DNA from: Brachionus manjavacas
Taxonomy: Eukaryota > Rotifera > Eurotatoria > Ploima > Brachionidae
Direction of reading: 5' to 3'
Length of the DNA: 64,000 nt
Assembly (NCBI GenBank): GCA_019054805.1
Contig: JAHQIY010000030.1
Span: 558,001 to 622,000, forward strand
Shown: one piece after another, positions 9,904 to 22,630 of the stretch
How the letters are laid out: every line of letters starts with the position of its first letter
How positions within the stretch are numbered: position 1 is the stretch's first letter
Made by a program: the position numbers and the translations under genes
Notes under the pieces: generated by a model
Database searches by the model: none
What the model was told of the DNA's origin: nothing
Seen by the model: only the letters and a program-made list of their open reading frames with translations

Positions 9904-12360
9904 GTTTTCGCCTCGTAAATCAAGTTGTCCATTAGAAAATAAGGTAAAAAATCAACGCTTTGTCAGTAAAGTTGTCAATAAGTAAGGAAATAAGTAAATT
10001 TAGGCCTCGTTTATCAAGTTGTCCATTCGAAAGATAAAGTAAAATATGGACGCTTTGTCATTCAATTTGTCAATTAGTAAGGAAATAATTAAATTAGCGC
10101 CTCGTAAATCAAGCTGTCCATTCGAATATAAGGGAAAATTGGTCGCTTTTTCACCTAAAAAAGTCAATAAGTAAGGAAATAATTAAATTAGCGCCTCGTA
10201 AATCAAGCTGTCCATTAAAAAATAAGAGAAAAATTGGTCGTTCCTTCACTCAAGTTTTCCTAAAGTAAGGAAATAATTAAATTAGCGCCTAGTAAATCAA
10301 GTTGTCCATTCGAAAATAAGGTAAAAATTGGTCGCTCTTTCACTCAAGTTTTCCTAAAGACAAGAAATAAGAAAATATACGCCTCGTAAATCAAGCTGTT
10401 CATTAGAAAAAAAGGGAAATAATTGGTCGCTTTGTCACTTAAAAAAGTCAATAAGTAAGGAAATAATTAAATTAGCGCCTAGTAAATCAAATTGTCCATT
10501 CGAAAATAAGGTAAAAATTGGTCGCTCTTTCACTCGAGTTTTCCTAAAGAAAAGAAATAAGTAAATTTAGGCCTCGTTAATCAAGTTGTCCATTCGAGAA
10601 TAAAGTAAAATATGGACGCTTTGTCATTCAATTTGTCAATTAGGAAAGAAATAAGTAAATTTAGGCCTCGTTAATCAAGTTGTCCATTAGAAAATAAGAT
10701 AAAATTTATCGCTTTGTCACTAAAAATGTCAATAAGTAAGGAAATAAGTAAATTTAGGCCTCGTTAATCAAGTTGTCCATTAGAAAATAAGGTAAAAATT
10801 TGTCGCTTTGTCACTCAATTAGTCAATAAGTAAAGTAATTAGTAAATTACCGCCTCGTTAATCAAGTTGTCCATTAGAAAATAAGGTAAAAATTGGTCGC
10901 TTTTTCTCTCAAGTTTTCCTAAAGTAAAGAAATAAGCAAATTTACGCCTCGTAAATCAAGCTGTCCATTCGAATATAAGGGAAAATTGGTCGCTTTTTCA
11001 CTTAAAAAAGTCAATAAGTAAGGAAATAATTAAATTAGCGCCTCGTAAATCAAGCTGTCCATTAAAAAATAAGAGAAAAATTGGTCGTTCCTTCACTCAA
11101 GTTTTCCTAAAGTAAGGAAATAATTAAATTAGCGCCTAGTAAATCAAGTTGTCCATTCGAAAATAAGGTAAAAATTGGTCGCTCTTTCACTCAAGTTTTC
11201 CTAAAGAAAAGAAATAAGAAAATATACGCCTCGTAAGTCAAGTTGTCCATTCGAAAATAAGGTAAAAATTGGTGGCATTTTCACTTAAGTTTTCCTAAAG
11301 TAAGGAAATAATTAAATTAGCGCCTCGTAAATCAAGTTGTCCATTCGAAAATAAGGTAAAAATTGGTCGCTCTTTCACTCAAATTTTCCTAATGAAAAGA
11401 AATAATAAAATATACGCCTCGTAAATCAAGCTGTTCATTAGAAAATAAGGTAAAAATTGGTCGTTCTTTCACTCAAGTTTTCCTAAAGTAAGGAAATAAT
11501 TAAATTAGCGCCTCGTAAATCAAGCTGTTCATTAGAAAATAAGAGAAAAATTGGTCGTTCCTTCACTCAAGTTTTCCTAAAGTAAGGAAATAATTAAATT
11601 AGCGCCTAGTAAATCAAGTTGTCCATTCGAAAATAAGGTAAAAATTGGTCGCTCTTTCACTCAAGTTTTCCTAAAGAAAAGAAATAAGAAAATATACGCC
11701 TCGTAAATCAAGCTGTTCATTAGAAAAAAAGGGAAAAAATTGGTCGCTTTGTCACTTAAAAAAGTCAATAAGTAAGGAAATAATTAAATTAGCGCCTAGT
11801 AAATCAAGTTGTCCATTCGAAAATAAGGTAAAAATTGGTCGCTCTTTCACTCAAGTTTTCCTAAAGAAAAGAAATAAGTAAATTTAGGCCTCGTTAATCA
11901 AGTTGTCCATTAGAAAAAAAGGGAAAAAATTGGTCGCTTTGTCACTTAAAAAAGTCAATAAGTAAGAAAATAATAAAATTAGCGCCTCGTAAATCAAGTT
12001 GTCCATTCGAAAATAAGGTAAAAATTGGTGGCATTTTCACTTAAGTTTTCCTAAAGTAAGGAAATAATTAAATTAGCGCCTCGTAAATCAAGTTGTCCAT
12101 TCGAAAATAAGGGAAAAATTGGTCGCTCTTTCACTCAAATTTTCCTAATGAAAAGAAATAATAAAATATACGCCTCGTAAATCAAGCTGTTCATTAGAAA
12201 ATAAGGTAAAAATTGGTCGCTTTGTCACTAAAAATGTCAATAAGTAAGGAAATTATTAAATTAGCGCCTCGTAAATCAAGCTGTCCATTAGAAAATAACA
12301 GAAAAATTGGTCGTTCTTTCACTCAAGTTTTCCTAAAGTAAAGAAATAAGTAAATTTACG

Positions 12361-14340
12361 CCTCGTAAAACAAGCTGTTCGTTAGAAAAAAGGTAAAATA
12401 TGGACTCTTTGTCATTCAATTTGTCAATTAGTAAAGAAATAATTAAATTAGCGCCTAGTAAATCAAGTTGTCCATTCGAAAATAAGGTAAAAATTGGTCG
12501 CTCTTTCACTCAAGTTTTCCTAATGAAAAGAAATAAGAAAATATACGCCTCGTAAATCAAGCTGTTCATTAGAAAAAAAGGGAAAAAATTGGTCGCTTTG
12601 TCACTTAAAAAAGTCAATAAGTAAGGAAATAATTAAATTAGCGCCTAGTAAATCAAGTTGTCCATTCGAAAATAAGGTAAAAATTGGTCGCTCTTTCACT
12701 CAAGTTTTCCTAAAGAAAAGAAATAAGTAAATTTAGGCCTCGTTAATCAAGTTGTCCATTAGAAAAAAAGGGAAAAAATTGGTCGCTTTGTCACTTAAAA
12801 AAGTCAATAAGTAAGGAAATAATTAAATTAGCGCCTAGTAAATCAAGTTGTCCATTCGAAAATAAGGTAAAAATTGGTCGCTCTTTCACTCAAGTTTTCC
12901 TAAAGAAAAGAAATAAGTAAATTTAGGCCTCGTTAATCAAGTTGTCCATTAGAAAAAAAGGGAAAAAATTGGTCGCTTTGTCACTTAAAAAAGTCAATAA
13001 GTAAGAAAATAATAAAATTAGCGCCTCGTAAATCAAGTTGTCCATTCGAAAATAAGGTAAAAATTGGTGGCATTTTCACTTTAGTTTTCCTAAAGTAAGG
13101 AAATAATTAAATTAGCGCCTCGTAAATCAAGTTGTCCATTCGAAAATAAGGTAAAAATTGGTCGCTCTTTCACTCAAATTTTCCTAATGAAAAGAAATAA
13201 TAAAATATACGCCTAGTAAATCAAGCTGTTCATTAGAAAATAAGGTAAAAATTGGTCGCTTTGTCACTAAAAATGTCAATAAGTAAGGAAATTATTAAAT
13301 TAGCGCCTCGTAAATCAAGCTGTCCATTAGAAAATAACAGAAAAATTGGTCGTTCTTTCACTCAAGTTTTCCTAAAAAAAGGAAATAATTAAATTAGCGC
13401 CTCGTAAATCAAGCTCTTCATTAGAAAATAAGGTAAAAATTGGTCGCTTTTTCACTTAAAAAAGTCAATAAGTAAGGAAATAATTAAATTAGCGCCTCGT
13501 AAATCAAGCTGTCCATTAGAAAATAACAGAAAAATTGGTCGTTCTTTCACCCAAGTTTTCCTAAAGTAAAGAAATAAGTAAATTTACGCCTCGTAAAACA
13601 AGCTGTTCGTTAGAAAAAGGTAAAATATGGACTCTTTGTCATTCAATTTGTCAATTAGTAAAGAAATAATTAAATTAGCGCCTAGTAAATCAAGTTGTCC
13701 ATTCGAAAATAAGGTAAAAATTGGTCGCTCTTTCACTCAAGTTTTCCTAAAGAAAAGAAATAAGAAAATATACGCCTCGTAAATCAAGCTGTTCATTAGA
13801 AAAAAAGGGAAAAAATTGGTCGCTTTGTCACTTAAAAAAGTCAATAAGTAAGGAAATAATTAAATTAGCGCCTAGTAAATCAAGTTGTCCATTCGAAAAT
13901 AAGGTAAAAATTGGTCGCTCTTTCACTCAAGTTTTCCTAAAGAAAAGAAATAACTAAATTTAGGCCTCGTTAATCAAGTTGTCCATTAGAAAAAAAGGGA
14001 AAAAATTGGTCGCTTTGTCACTTAAAAAAGTCAATAAGTAAGAAAATAATAAAATTAGCGCCTCGTAAATCAAGCTGTTCATTAGAAAATAAGGTAAAAA
14101 TTGGTCGCTTTTTCACTTAAAAAAGTCAATAAGTAAGGAAATTATTAAATTAGCGCCTCGTAAATCAAGCTGTCCATTAGAAAAAAACAGAAAAATTGGT
14201 CGTTCTTTCACCCAAGTTTTCCTAAAGTAAAGAAATAAGTAAATTTACGCCTCGTAAAACAAGCTGTTCGTTAGAAAAAAGGTAAAATATGGACTCTTTG
14301 TCATTCAATTTGTCAATTAGTAAAGAAATAAGTAAATTTA
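12361..14340 (-). repeat. Repeating block set marked by a CGTAAAACAAGCTGTTCG variant
   Basis: The variant box CCTCGTAAAACAAGCTGTTC, followed by a TATGGACTCTTTG monomer, starts at 12361, 13589 and 14250, spacings of 1228 and 661 bp (13 and 7 monomers). The intervening order of variants (CCTAGTAAATC monomers alternating with GAAAAAAAGGG monomers) is shared, with whole monomer pairs gained or lost between copies. A GGTGGCATTTTCAC monomer at 11982 and 13021 gives a further 1039-bp (11-monomer) offset. Confidence 0.75.
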
Positions 14341-15849
14341 GGCCTCGTTAATCAAGTTGTCCATTAGAAAATAAGGGAAAAAATGGACGCTTTGTCACTA
14401 AAAATGTCAATAAGCAAGGCAAAAAGTAAATTTTGGCCTCGTTAATCAAGTTGCTTATTAGCAAAATAAGATAAAATTTATCGCTTTGTCCCTAAAAATG
14501 TCAATAAGTAAGGAAATAAGTAAATTTAGGCCTCGTAAATCAAGTTGTCCATTAGAAAATGAGGTAAAAATTTGTCGCTTTGTCACTCAATTAGTCAATA
14601 AGTAAAGTAATTAGTAAATTACCGCCTCGTTAATCAAGTTGTCCATTAGAAAATAAGGTAAAAATTGGTCGCTCTTTCTCTCAAGAATTCCTAAAGTAAA
14701 GAAATAAGCAAATTTACGCCTCGTAAATCAAGCTGTTCATTAGAAAAAAAGGGAAAAAATTGGTCGCTTGTTCACTTAAAAGGTCAATAAGTAAGAAAAT
14801 AACAAAATTAGCGCCTCGTAAATCAAGTTGTCCATTCGAAAATAAGGTAAAAATTGGTCGCTCTTTCACTCAAGTTTTCCTAAAGAAAAGAAATAAGTAA
14901 ATTTAGGCCTCGTTAATCAAGTTGTCCATTAGAAAAAAAGTGAAAAAATTGGTCGCTTTGTCACTAGAAATGTCAATAAGTAAGGAAATAATTAAATTAG
15001 CGCCTCGTAAATCAAGCTGTCCATTCGAATATAAGGCAAAATTGGTCGCTTTGTCACTTAAAAAAGTCAATAAGTAAGGAAATAATTAAATTAGCGCCTC
15101 GTAAATCAAGTTGTCCATTAGAAAATGAGGTAAAAATTTGTCGCTTTGTCACTCAATTAGTCAATAAGTAAAGTAATTAGTAAATTACCGCCTCGTTAAT
15201 CAAGTTGTCGATTCGAAAATAAGGTAAAATTTGTCGCCCTTTCACTCAAGTTTTCCTAAAGAAAAGAAATAAGAAAATATACGCCTCGTAAATCAAGCTG
15301 TTCATTAGAAAAAAAGGGAAAAAATTGGTCGCTTTGTCACTTAAAAAAGTCAATAAGTAAGAAAATAAAAAAATTAGCGCCTCGTAAATCAAGTTGTCCA
15401 TTCGAAAATAAGGTAAAATTTGGTGGCCTTTTCACTCAAGTTTTCCTAAAGAAAAGAAATAAGAAAATATACGCCTCGTAAATCAAGCTGTTCGTTAGAA
15501 AGAAAGGGAAAAAATTGGTCGCTTTTTCACTCAAGTATTCCTAAAGTAAAGAAATAAGTAAATTTACGCCTCGTTAATCAAGCTGTTCATTAGAAAAAAA
15601 GGGAAAAAATTGGTCGCTTTTTCAATCAAGTCTTCCTAAAGAAAAGAAATAAGAAAATATACGCCTCGTAAATCAAGCTGTTCATTATAAAAAAAGGTAA
15701 AAATTGGTCGCTTTGTCACTAAATAAGTCAATAAGTAAGAAAATAAATAAATTAGCGCCTCGTATATCAAGTTGTCCATTCGAAAATAAGGTAAATATTG
15801 GTGGCCTTTTCACTTAAGTTTTCCTAAAGTAAAGTAATAAGTAAATTTA

Positions 15850-18000
15850 CGCCTCGGAAATCAAGTTGTCCATTCGAAAAATAAAGTAAAATATGGACGC
15901 TTTGTCATTCAATTTGTCAATTATGAAAGAAATAAGTAAAAAATCACCTGATACATCAAATTGTCCATAAGAAAAGAAATAAGTAATAAACCGCTTCGTA
16001 AATCAAGTTTCCATTAAAAAATTAGTTAAAAGATGGACGCTTTGCCACTAAAAATGTCAATAAGTAAGGAAATAAGTAAATTTAGGCCTCGTTAATCAAG
16101 TTGTCCATTAGAAAATAAGGTAAAAATTGGTCGCTTTGTCACTTAAAAAAGTCAATAAGTAAGGAAATAATTAAATTAGCGCCTCGTAAATCAAGCTGTC
16201 CATTAGAAAATAAGGGAAAAATTGGTCGTTCTTTCACTCAAGTTTTCCTAAAGTAAGGAAATAATTAAATTAGCGCCTAGTAAATCAAGTTGTCGATTCG
16301 AAAATAAGGGAAAAATTTGTCGCCCTTTCACTCAAGTTTTCCTAAAGAAAAGAAATAAGAAAATATACGCCTCGTAAATCAAGCTGTTCATTAGAAAAAA
16401 AGGGAAAATATTGGTCGCTTTGTCACTTAAAAAAGTCAATAAGTAAGAAAATAAAAAAATTAGCGCCTCGTAAATCAAGTTGTCCATTCGAAAATAAGGT
16501 AAAATTTGGTGGCCTTTTCACTTAAGTTTTCCTAAAGTAAAGAAATAAGTAAATTTACGCCTCGTAAATCAAGCTGTTCGTTAGAAAGAAAGGGAAAAAA
16601 TTGGTCGCTTTTTCACTCAAGTATTCCTAAAGTAAAGAAATAAGTAAATTTACGCCTCGTTAATCAAGCTGTTCATTAGAAAAAAAGGGAAAAAATTGGT
16701 CGCTTTTTCAATCAAGTCTTCCTAAAGAAAAGAAATAAGAAAATATACGCCTCGTAAATCAAGCTGTTCATTATAAAAAAAGGTAAAAATTGGTCGCTTT
16801 GTCACTAAATAAGTCAATAGTTAAGAAAATAAATAAATTAGCGCCTCGTATATCAAGTTGTCCATTCGAAAATAAGGTAAATATTGGTGGCCTTTTCACT
16901 TAAGTTTTCCTAAAGTAAAGTAATAAGTAAATTTACGCCTCGGAAATCAAGTTGTCCATTCGAAAAATAAAGTAAAATATGGACGCTTTGTCATTCAATT
17001 TGTCAATTATGAAAGAAATAAGTAAAAAATCACCTGATACATCAAATTGTCCATAAGAAAAGAAATAAGAAATAAACCGCTTCGTAAATCAAGTTTCCAT
17101 TAAAAAATTAGGTAAAAGATGGACGCTTTGCCCCTAAAAATGTCAATAAGTAAGGAAATAAGTAAATTTAGGCCTCGTTAATCAAGTTGTCCATTAGAAA
17201 ATAAGGTAAAAATTGGTCGCTCTTTCACTCAAGTTTTCCTAAAGTAAAGAAATAAGTAAATTTACGCATCGGAAATCAAGATGTTCGTTAGAAAAAAAGG
17301 GAAAAAATTGGTCGCTTCGTCACTAGAAACGTCAATAAGTAAGGAAATAATTAAATTAGCGCCTCGTAAATCAAGTTGCCTACTAGAAAAAAAAGTAAAA
17401 AATTGGTTGCTTTTTCACTCAAGTTTTCCTAAAGGAAAGAAATATGTAAATTTACGCCTCGGAAATCAAGCTTTTCATTAGAAAATAAGGTAAAAATTGG
17501 TCGCTTTGTCACTAAAAATGTCAATAAGTAAGGAAATAAGTAAATTTAGGCCTAGTTAATCAAGTTGTCCATTCGAAAATAATGTAAAAAATGGTGGCCT
17601 TTTCACTTAAGTTTTCCTAAAGTAAAGTAATAAGTAAATTTACGCCTCGGAAATCAAGTTGTCCATTCGAAAAATAAAGTAAAATATGGACGCTTTGTCA
17701 TTCAATTTGTCAATTATGAAAGAAATAAGTAAAAAATCACCTGATACATCAAATTGTCCATAAGAAAAGAAATAAGTAATAAACCGCTTCGTAAATCAAG
17801 TTTCCATTAAAAAATTAGGTAAAAGATGGACGCTTTGCCCCTAAAAATGTCAATAAGTAAGGAAATAAGTAAATTTAGGCCTCGTAAATCAAGTTGTCCA
17901 TTAGAAAATAAGAGAAAAATTGGTCGCTCTTTCACTCAAGTTTTCCTAAAGTAAAGAAATAAGTAAATTTACGCCTCGTAAATCAAGTTGTCCATTAGAA
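15850..18000 (-). repeat. Tandem 1086-bp and 707-bp higher-order blocks
   Basis: Half-monomer markers at 15945, 17031 and 17738 give spacings of 1086 bp (11.5 monomers) and 707 bp (7.5 monomers). Flanking monomers with GGTGGCCTTTTCAC and CGCCTCGGAAATC recur in the same order. The half-integer monomer counts follow directly from the 47-bp unit in each block. Confidence 0.85.
15945..15991 (-). repeat. 47-bp half-monomer (A/B hybrid), first of 13
   Basis: Between CACCTGA (15945) and the next box CGCTTCG (15992) lie exactly 47 bp, half a monomer. Read in the satellite's own direction, it begins like the first half-monomer (GAAGCG, then TTACTTATTTCTT) and ends like the second (TATGGACAATTTGAT). 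This is what unequal crossing-over between the two related halves would give. Further copies start at 17031, 17738, 18821, 19528, 21463, 22173, 25343, 27564, 28269, 32002, 32709 and 33416. None was seen in arrays 1 or 3. Confidence 0.9.
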
Positions 18001-19990
18001 AGAAAGGGAAAAAATTGGTCGCTTTTTCAATCAAGTCTTCCTAAAGAAAAGAAATAAGAAAATATACGCCTCGTAAATCAAGCTGTTCATTATAAAATAA
18101 GAGAAAAATTGGTCGCTCTTTCACTCAAGTTTTCCTAAAGTAAAGAAATAAGTAAATTAGCGCCTCGTATATCAAGTTGTCCATTCGAAAATAAGGTAAA
18201 TATTGGTGGCCTTTTCACTTAAGTTTTCCTAAAGTAAAGAAATAAGTAAATTTACGCCTCGTAAATCAAGCTGTTCGTTAGAAAAGAAGCGAAAAAATTG
18301 GTCGCTTTGTCACTAGAAACGTCAATAAGTAAGGAAATAATTAAATTAGCGCCTCGTAAATCAAGTTGTCTATTAGAAAAAAAAGTAAAAAATTGGTTAC
18401 TTTTTCACTCAAGTTTTCCTAAAGGAAAGAAATATGTAAATTTACGCCTCGGAAATCAAGCTTTTCATTAGAAAATCAGGTAAAAATTGGTCGCTTTGTC
18501 ACTAAAAATGTCAATAAGTAAGGAAATAAGTAAATTTAGGCCTAGTTAATCAAGTTGTCCATTAGAAAATAAGAGAAAAATTGGTCGCTCTTTCACTCAA
18601 GTTTTCCTAAAGTAAAGAAATAAGTAAATTTACGCCTCGTAAATCAAGTTGTCCATTCGAAAATAAGGTAAAAATGGTGGCCTTTTCACTTAAGTTTTCC
18701 TAAAGTAAAGTAATAAGTAAATTTACGCCTCGGAAATCAAGTTGTCCATTCGAAAAATAAAGTAAAATATGGACGCTTTGTCATTCAGTTTGTCAATTAG
18801 GAAAGAAATAAGTAAAAAATCACCTGATACATCAAATTGTCCATAAGAAAAGAAATAAGTAATAAACCGCTTCGTAAATCAAGTTTCCATTAAAAAATTA
18901 GGTAAAAGATGGACGCTTTGCCACTAAAAATGTCAATAAGTAAGGAAATAAGTAAATTAAGGCCTCGTTAATCAAGTTGTCCATTAGAAAATAAGGTAAA
19001 AATTGGTCGATCTTTCACTCAAGTTTTCCTAAAGTAAAGAAATAATTAAATTTACGCATCGGAAATCAAGCTGTTCGTTAGAAAAAAAGGGAAAAAATTG
19101 GTCGCTTCGTCACTAGAAACGTCAATAAGTAAGGAAATAATTAAATTAGCGCCTCGTAAATCAAGTTGTCTATTAGAAAAAAAAGTAAAAAATTGGTTGC
19201 TTTTTCACTCAAGTTTTCCTAAAGGAAAGAAATATGTTAATTTACGCCTCGGAAATCAAGCTTTTCATTAGAAAATAAGGTAAAAATTGGTCGCTTTGTC
19301 ACTAAAAATGTCAATAAGTAAGGAAATAACTAAATATAGGCCTAGTTAATCAAGTTGTCCATTCGAAAATAAGGTAAAAAATGGTGGCCTTTTCACTTAA
19401 GTTTTCCTAAAGTAAAGTAATAAGTAAATTTACGCCTCGTAAATCAAGTTGTCCATTCGAAAAATAAAGTAAAATAACGACGCTTTGTCATTTAATTTGT
19501 CAATTAGGAAAGAAATAAGTAAAAAATCACCTGATACATCAAATTGTCCATAAGAAAAGAAATAAGTAATAAACCGCTTCGTAAATCAAGTTTCCATCAA
19601 AAAATTAGGGAAAAGATGAACGCTTTGCCACTAAAAATGTCAATAAGTAAGGAAATAAGTAAATTTAGGCCTCGTAAATCAAGTTGTCCATTAGAAAATA
19701 AGAGAAAAATTGGTCGCTCTTTCACTCAAGTTTTCCTAAAGTAAAGAAATAAGTAAATTTACGCCTCGTAAATCAAGCTGTCCATTAGAAAGAAAGGGAA
19801 AAAATTGGTCGCTTTTTCACTCAAGTTTTACTAAAGGAAGGAAATAAGAAAATATACGCCTCGTAAATCAAGCTGTTCATTAGAAAAAAGTGAAAAAATT
19901 GGTCGCTTTTTCACTCAAGTTTTACTAAAGGAAGGAAATAATAAAATATACGCCTCGTAAATCAAGCTGTTCATTAGAAAAAAGTGAAAA
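17942..19990 (-). repeat. Segmental duplication, copy 1 (about 2.05 kb; partner at 20582)
   Basis: This stretch matches 20582-22630 almost base for base at an offset of 2640-2645 bp, with only small indels: both contain half-monomers (18821/21463 and 19528/22173) and identical 66-codon chance ORFs at 19544 and 22189. The copies are adjacent, separated by about 590 bp of locally expanded monomers. Confidence 0.88.
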
Positions 19991-20420
19991 AATTGGTCGC
20001 TTTTTCACTCAAGTTTTACTAAAGGAAAGAAATAAGAAAATATACGCCTCGTAAATCAAGCTGTTCATTAGAAAAAAAGTGAAAAAATTGGTCGCTTTTT
20101 CACTCAAGTTTTACTAAAGGAAAGAAATAAGAAAATATACGCCTCGTAAATCAAGCTGTTCATTAGAAAAAAAGTGAAAAAATTGGTCGCTTTTTCACTC
20201 AAGTTTTACTAAAGGAAGGAAATAAGAAAATATACGCCTCGTAAATCAAGTTGTCCATTAGAAAGAAAGGGAAAAAATTGGTCGCTTTTTCACTCAAGTT
20301 TTACTAAAGGAAGGAAATAAGAAAATATACGCCTCGTAAATCAAGCTGTTCATTAGAAAAAAAGGGAAAAAATTGGTCGTTTTTTCAATCAAGTCTTCCT
20401 AAAGAAAAGAAATAAGAAAA
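19853..20420 (-). repeat. Recent single-monomer expansion
   Basis: Seven successive TATACGCCTCG boxes at 19853, 19947, 20041, 20136, 20231, 20326 and 20421 are spaced 94-95 bp. The monomers between them (TTTTTCACTCAAGTTTTACT, then AAAGGAAGG) are nearly identical, unlike the mixed monomers around them. A similar run lies at about 25640-26060. Confidence 0.85.
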
Positions 20421-20581
20421 TATACGCCTCGTAAATCAAGCTGTTCATTATAAAATAAGGTAAAAATTGGTCGCTTTGTCACTAAATAAGTCAATAAGTA
20501 AGAAAATAAATAAATTAGCGCCTCGTATATCAAGTTGTCCATTCGAAAATAAGGTAAATATTGGTGGCCTTTTCACTTAAG

Positions 20582-22630
20582 TTTTCCTAAAGTAAAGAAA
20601 TAAGTAAATTTACGCCTCGTAAATCAAGTTGTCCATTAGAAAGAAAGGGAAAAAATTGGTCGCTTTTTCAATCAAGTCTTCCTAAAGAAAAGAAATAAGA
20701 AAATATACGCCTCGTAAATCAAGCTGTTCATTATAAAATAAGAGAAAAATTGGTCGCTCTTTCACTCAAGTTTTCCTAAAGTAAAGAAATAAGTAAATTA
20801 GCGCCTCGTATATCAAGATGTCCATTCGAAAATAAGGTAAATATTGGTGGCCTTTTCACTTAAGTTTTCCTAAAGTAAAGAAATAAGTAAATTTACGCCT
20901 CGTAAATCAAGCTGTTCGTTAGAAAAGAAGCGAAAAAATTGGTCGCTTTGTCACTAGAAACGTCAATAAGTAAGGAAATAATTAAATTAGCGCCTCGTAA
21001 ATCAAGTTGTCTATTAGAAAAAAAAGTAAAAAATTGGTTACTTTTTCACTCAAGTTTTCCTAAAGGAAAGAAATATGTAAATTTACGCCTCGGAAATCAA
21101 GCTTTTCATTAGAAAATCAGGTAAAAATTGGTCGCTTTGTCACTAAAAATGTCAATAAGTAAGGAAATAAGTAAATTTAGGCCTAGTTAATCAAGTTGTC
21201 CATTAGAAAATAAGAGAAAAATTGGTCGCTCTTTCACTCAAGTTTTCCTAAAGTAAAGAAATAAGTAAATTTACGCCTCGTAAATCAAGTTGTCCATTCG
21301 AAAATAAGGTAAAAAATGGTGGCCTTTTCACTTAAGTTTTCCTAAAGTAAAGTAATAAGTAAATTTACGCCTCGGAAATCAAGTTGTCCATTCGAAAAAT
21401 AAAGTAAAATATGGACGCTTTGTCATTCAGTTTGTCAATTAGGAAAGAAATAAGTAAAAAATCACCTGATACATCAAATTGTCCATAAGAAAAGAAATAA
21501 GTAATAAACCGCTTCGTAAATCAAGTTTCCATTAAAAAATTAGGTAAAAGATGGACGCTTTGCCACTAAAAATGTCAATAAGTAAGGAAATAAGTAAATT
21601 AAGGCCTCGTTAATCAAGTTGTCCATTAGAAAATAAGGTAAAAATTGGTCGATCTTTCACTCAAGTTTTCCTAAAGTAAAGAAATAATTAAATTTACGCA
21701 TCGGAAATCAAGCTGTTCGTTAGAAAAAAAGGGAAAAAATTGGTCGCTTCGTCACTAGAAACGTCAATAAGTAAGGAAATAATTAAATTAGCGCCTCGTA
21801 AATCAAGTTGTCTATTAGAAAAAAAAGTAAAAAAATTGGTTGCTTTTTTTCACTCAAGTTTTCCTAAAGGAAAGAAATATGTTAATTTACGCCTCGGAAA
21901 TCAAGCTTTTCATTAGAAAATAAGGTAAAAATTGGTCGCTTTGTCACTAAAAATGTCAATAAGTAAGGAAATAACTAAATATAGGCCTAGTTAATCAAGT
22001 TGTCCATTCGAAAATAAGGTAAAAAATGGTGGCCTTTTCACTTAAGTTTTCCTAAAGTAAAGTAATAAGTAAATTTACGCCTCGTAAATCAAGTTGTCCA
22101 TTCGAAAAATAAAGTAAAATAACGACGCTTTGTCATTTAATTTGTCAATTAGGAAAGAAATAAGTAAAAAATCACCTGATACATCAAATTGTCCATAAGA
22201 AAAGAAATAAGTAATAAACCGCTTCGTAAATCAAGTTTCCATCAAAAAATTAGGGAAAAGATGAACGCTTTGCCACTAAAAATGTCAATAAGTAAGGAAA
22301 TAAGTAAATTTAGGCCTCGTAAATCAAGTTGTCCATTAGAAAATAAGAGAAAAATTGGTCGCTCTTTCACTCAAGTTTTCCTAAAGTAAAGAAATAAGTA
22401 AATTTACGCCTCGTAAATCAAGTTGTCCATTAGAAAGAAAGGGAAAAAATTGGTCGCTTTTTCACTCAAGTTTTACTAAAGGAAGGAAATAAGAAAATAT
22501 ACGCCTCGTAAATCAAGCTGTTCATTAGAAAAAGTGAAAAAATTGGTCGCTTTTTCACTCAAGTTTTACTAAAGGAAGGAAATAAGAAAATATACGCCTC
22601 GTAAATCAAGCTGTTCATTAGAAAGAAAGT
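20582..22630 (-). repeat. Segmental duplication, copy 2 (partner at 17942)
   Basis: Second copy of the 2.05-kb block. The offset drifts from 2640 to 2645 through a few 1-2 bp indels in A runs (for example near 18670/21312). Half-monomers at 21463 and 22173 delimit one 710-bp higher-order block inside it. Confidence 0.88.
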
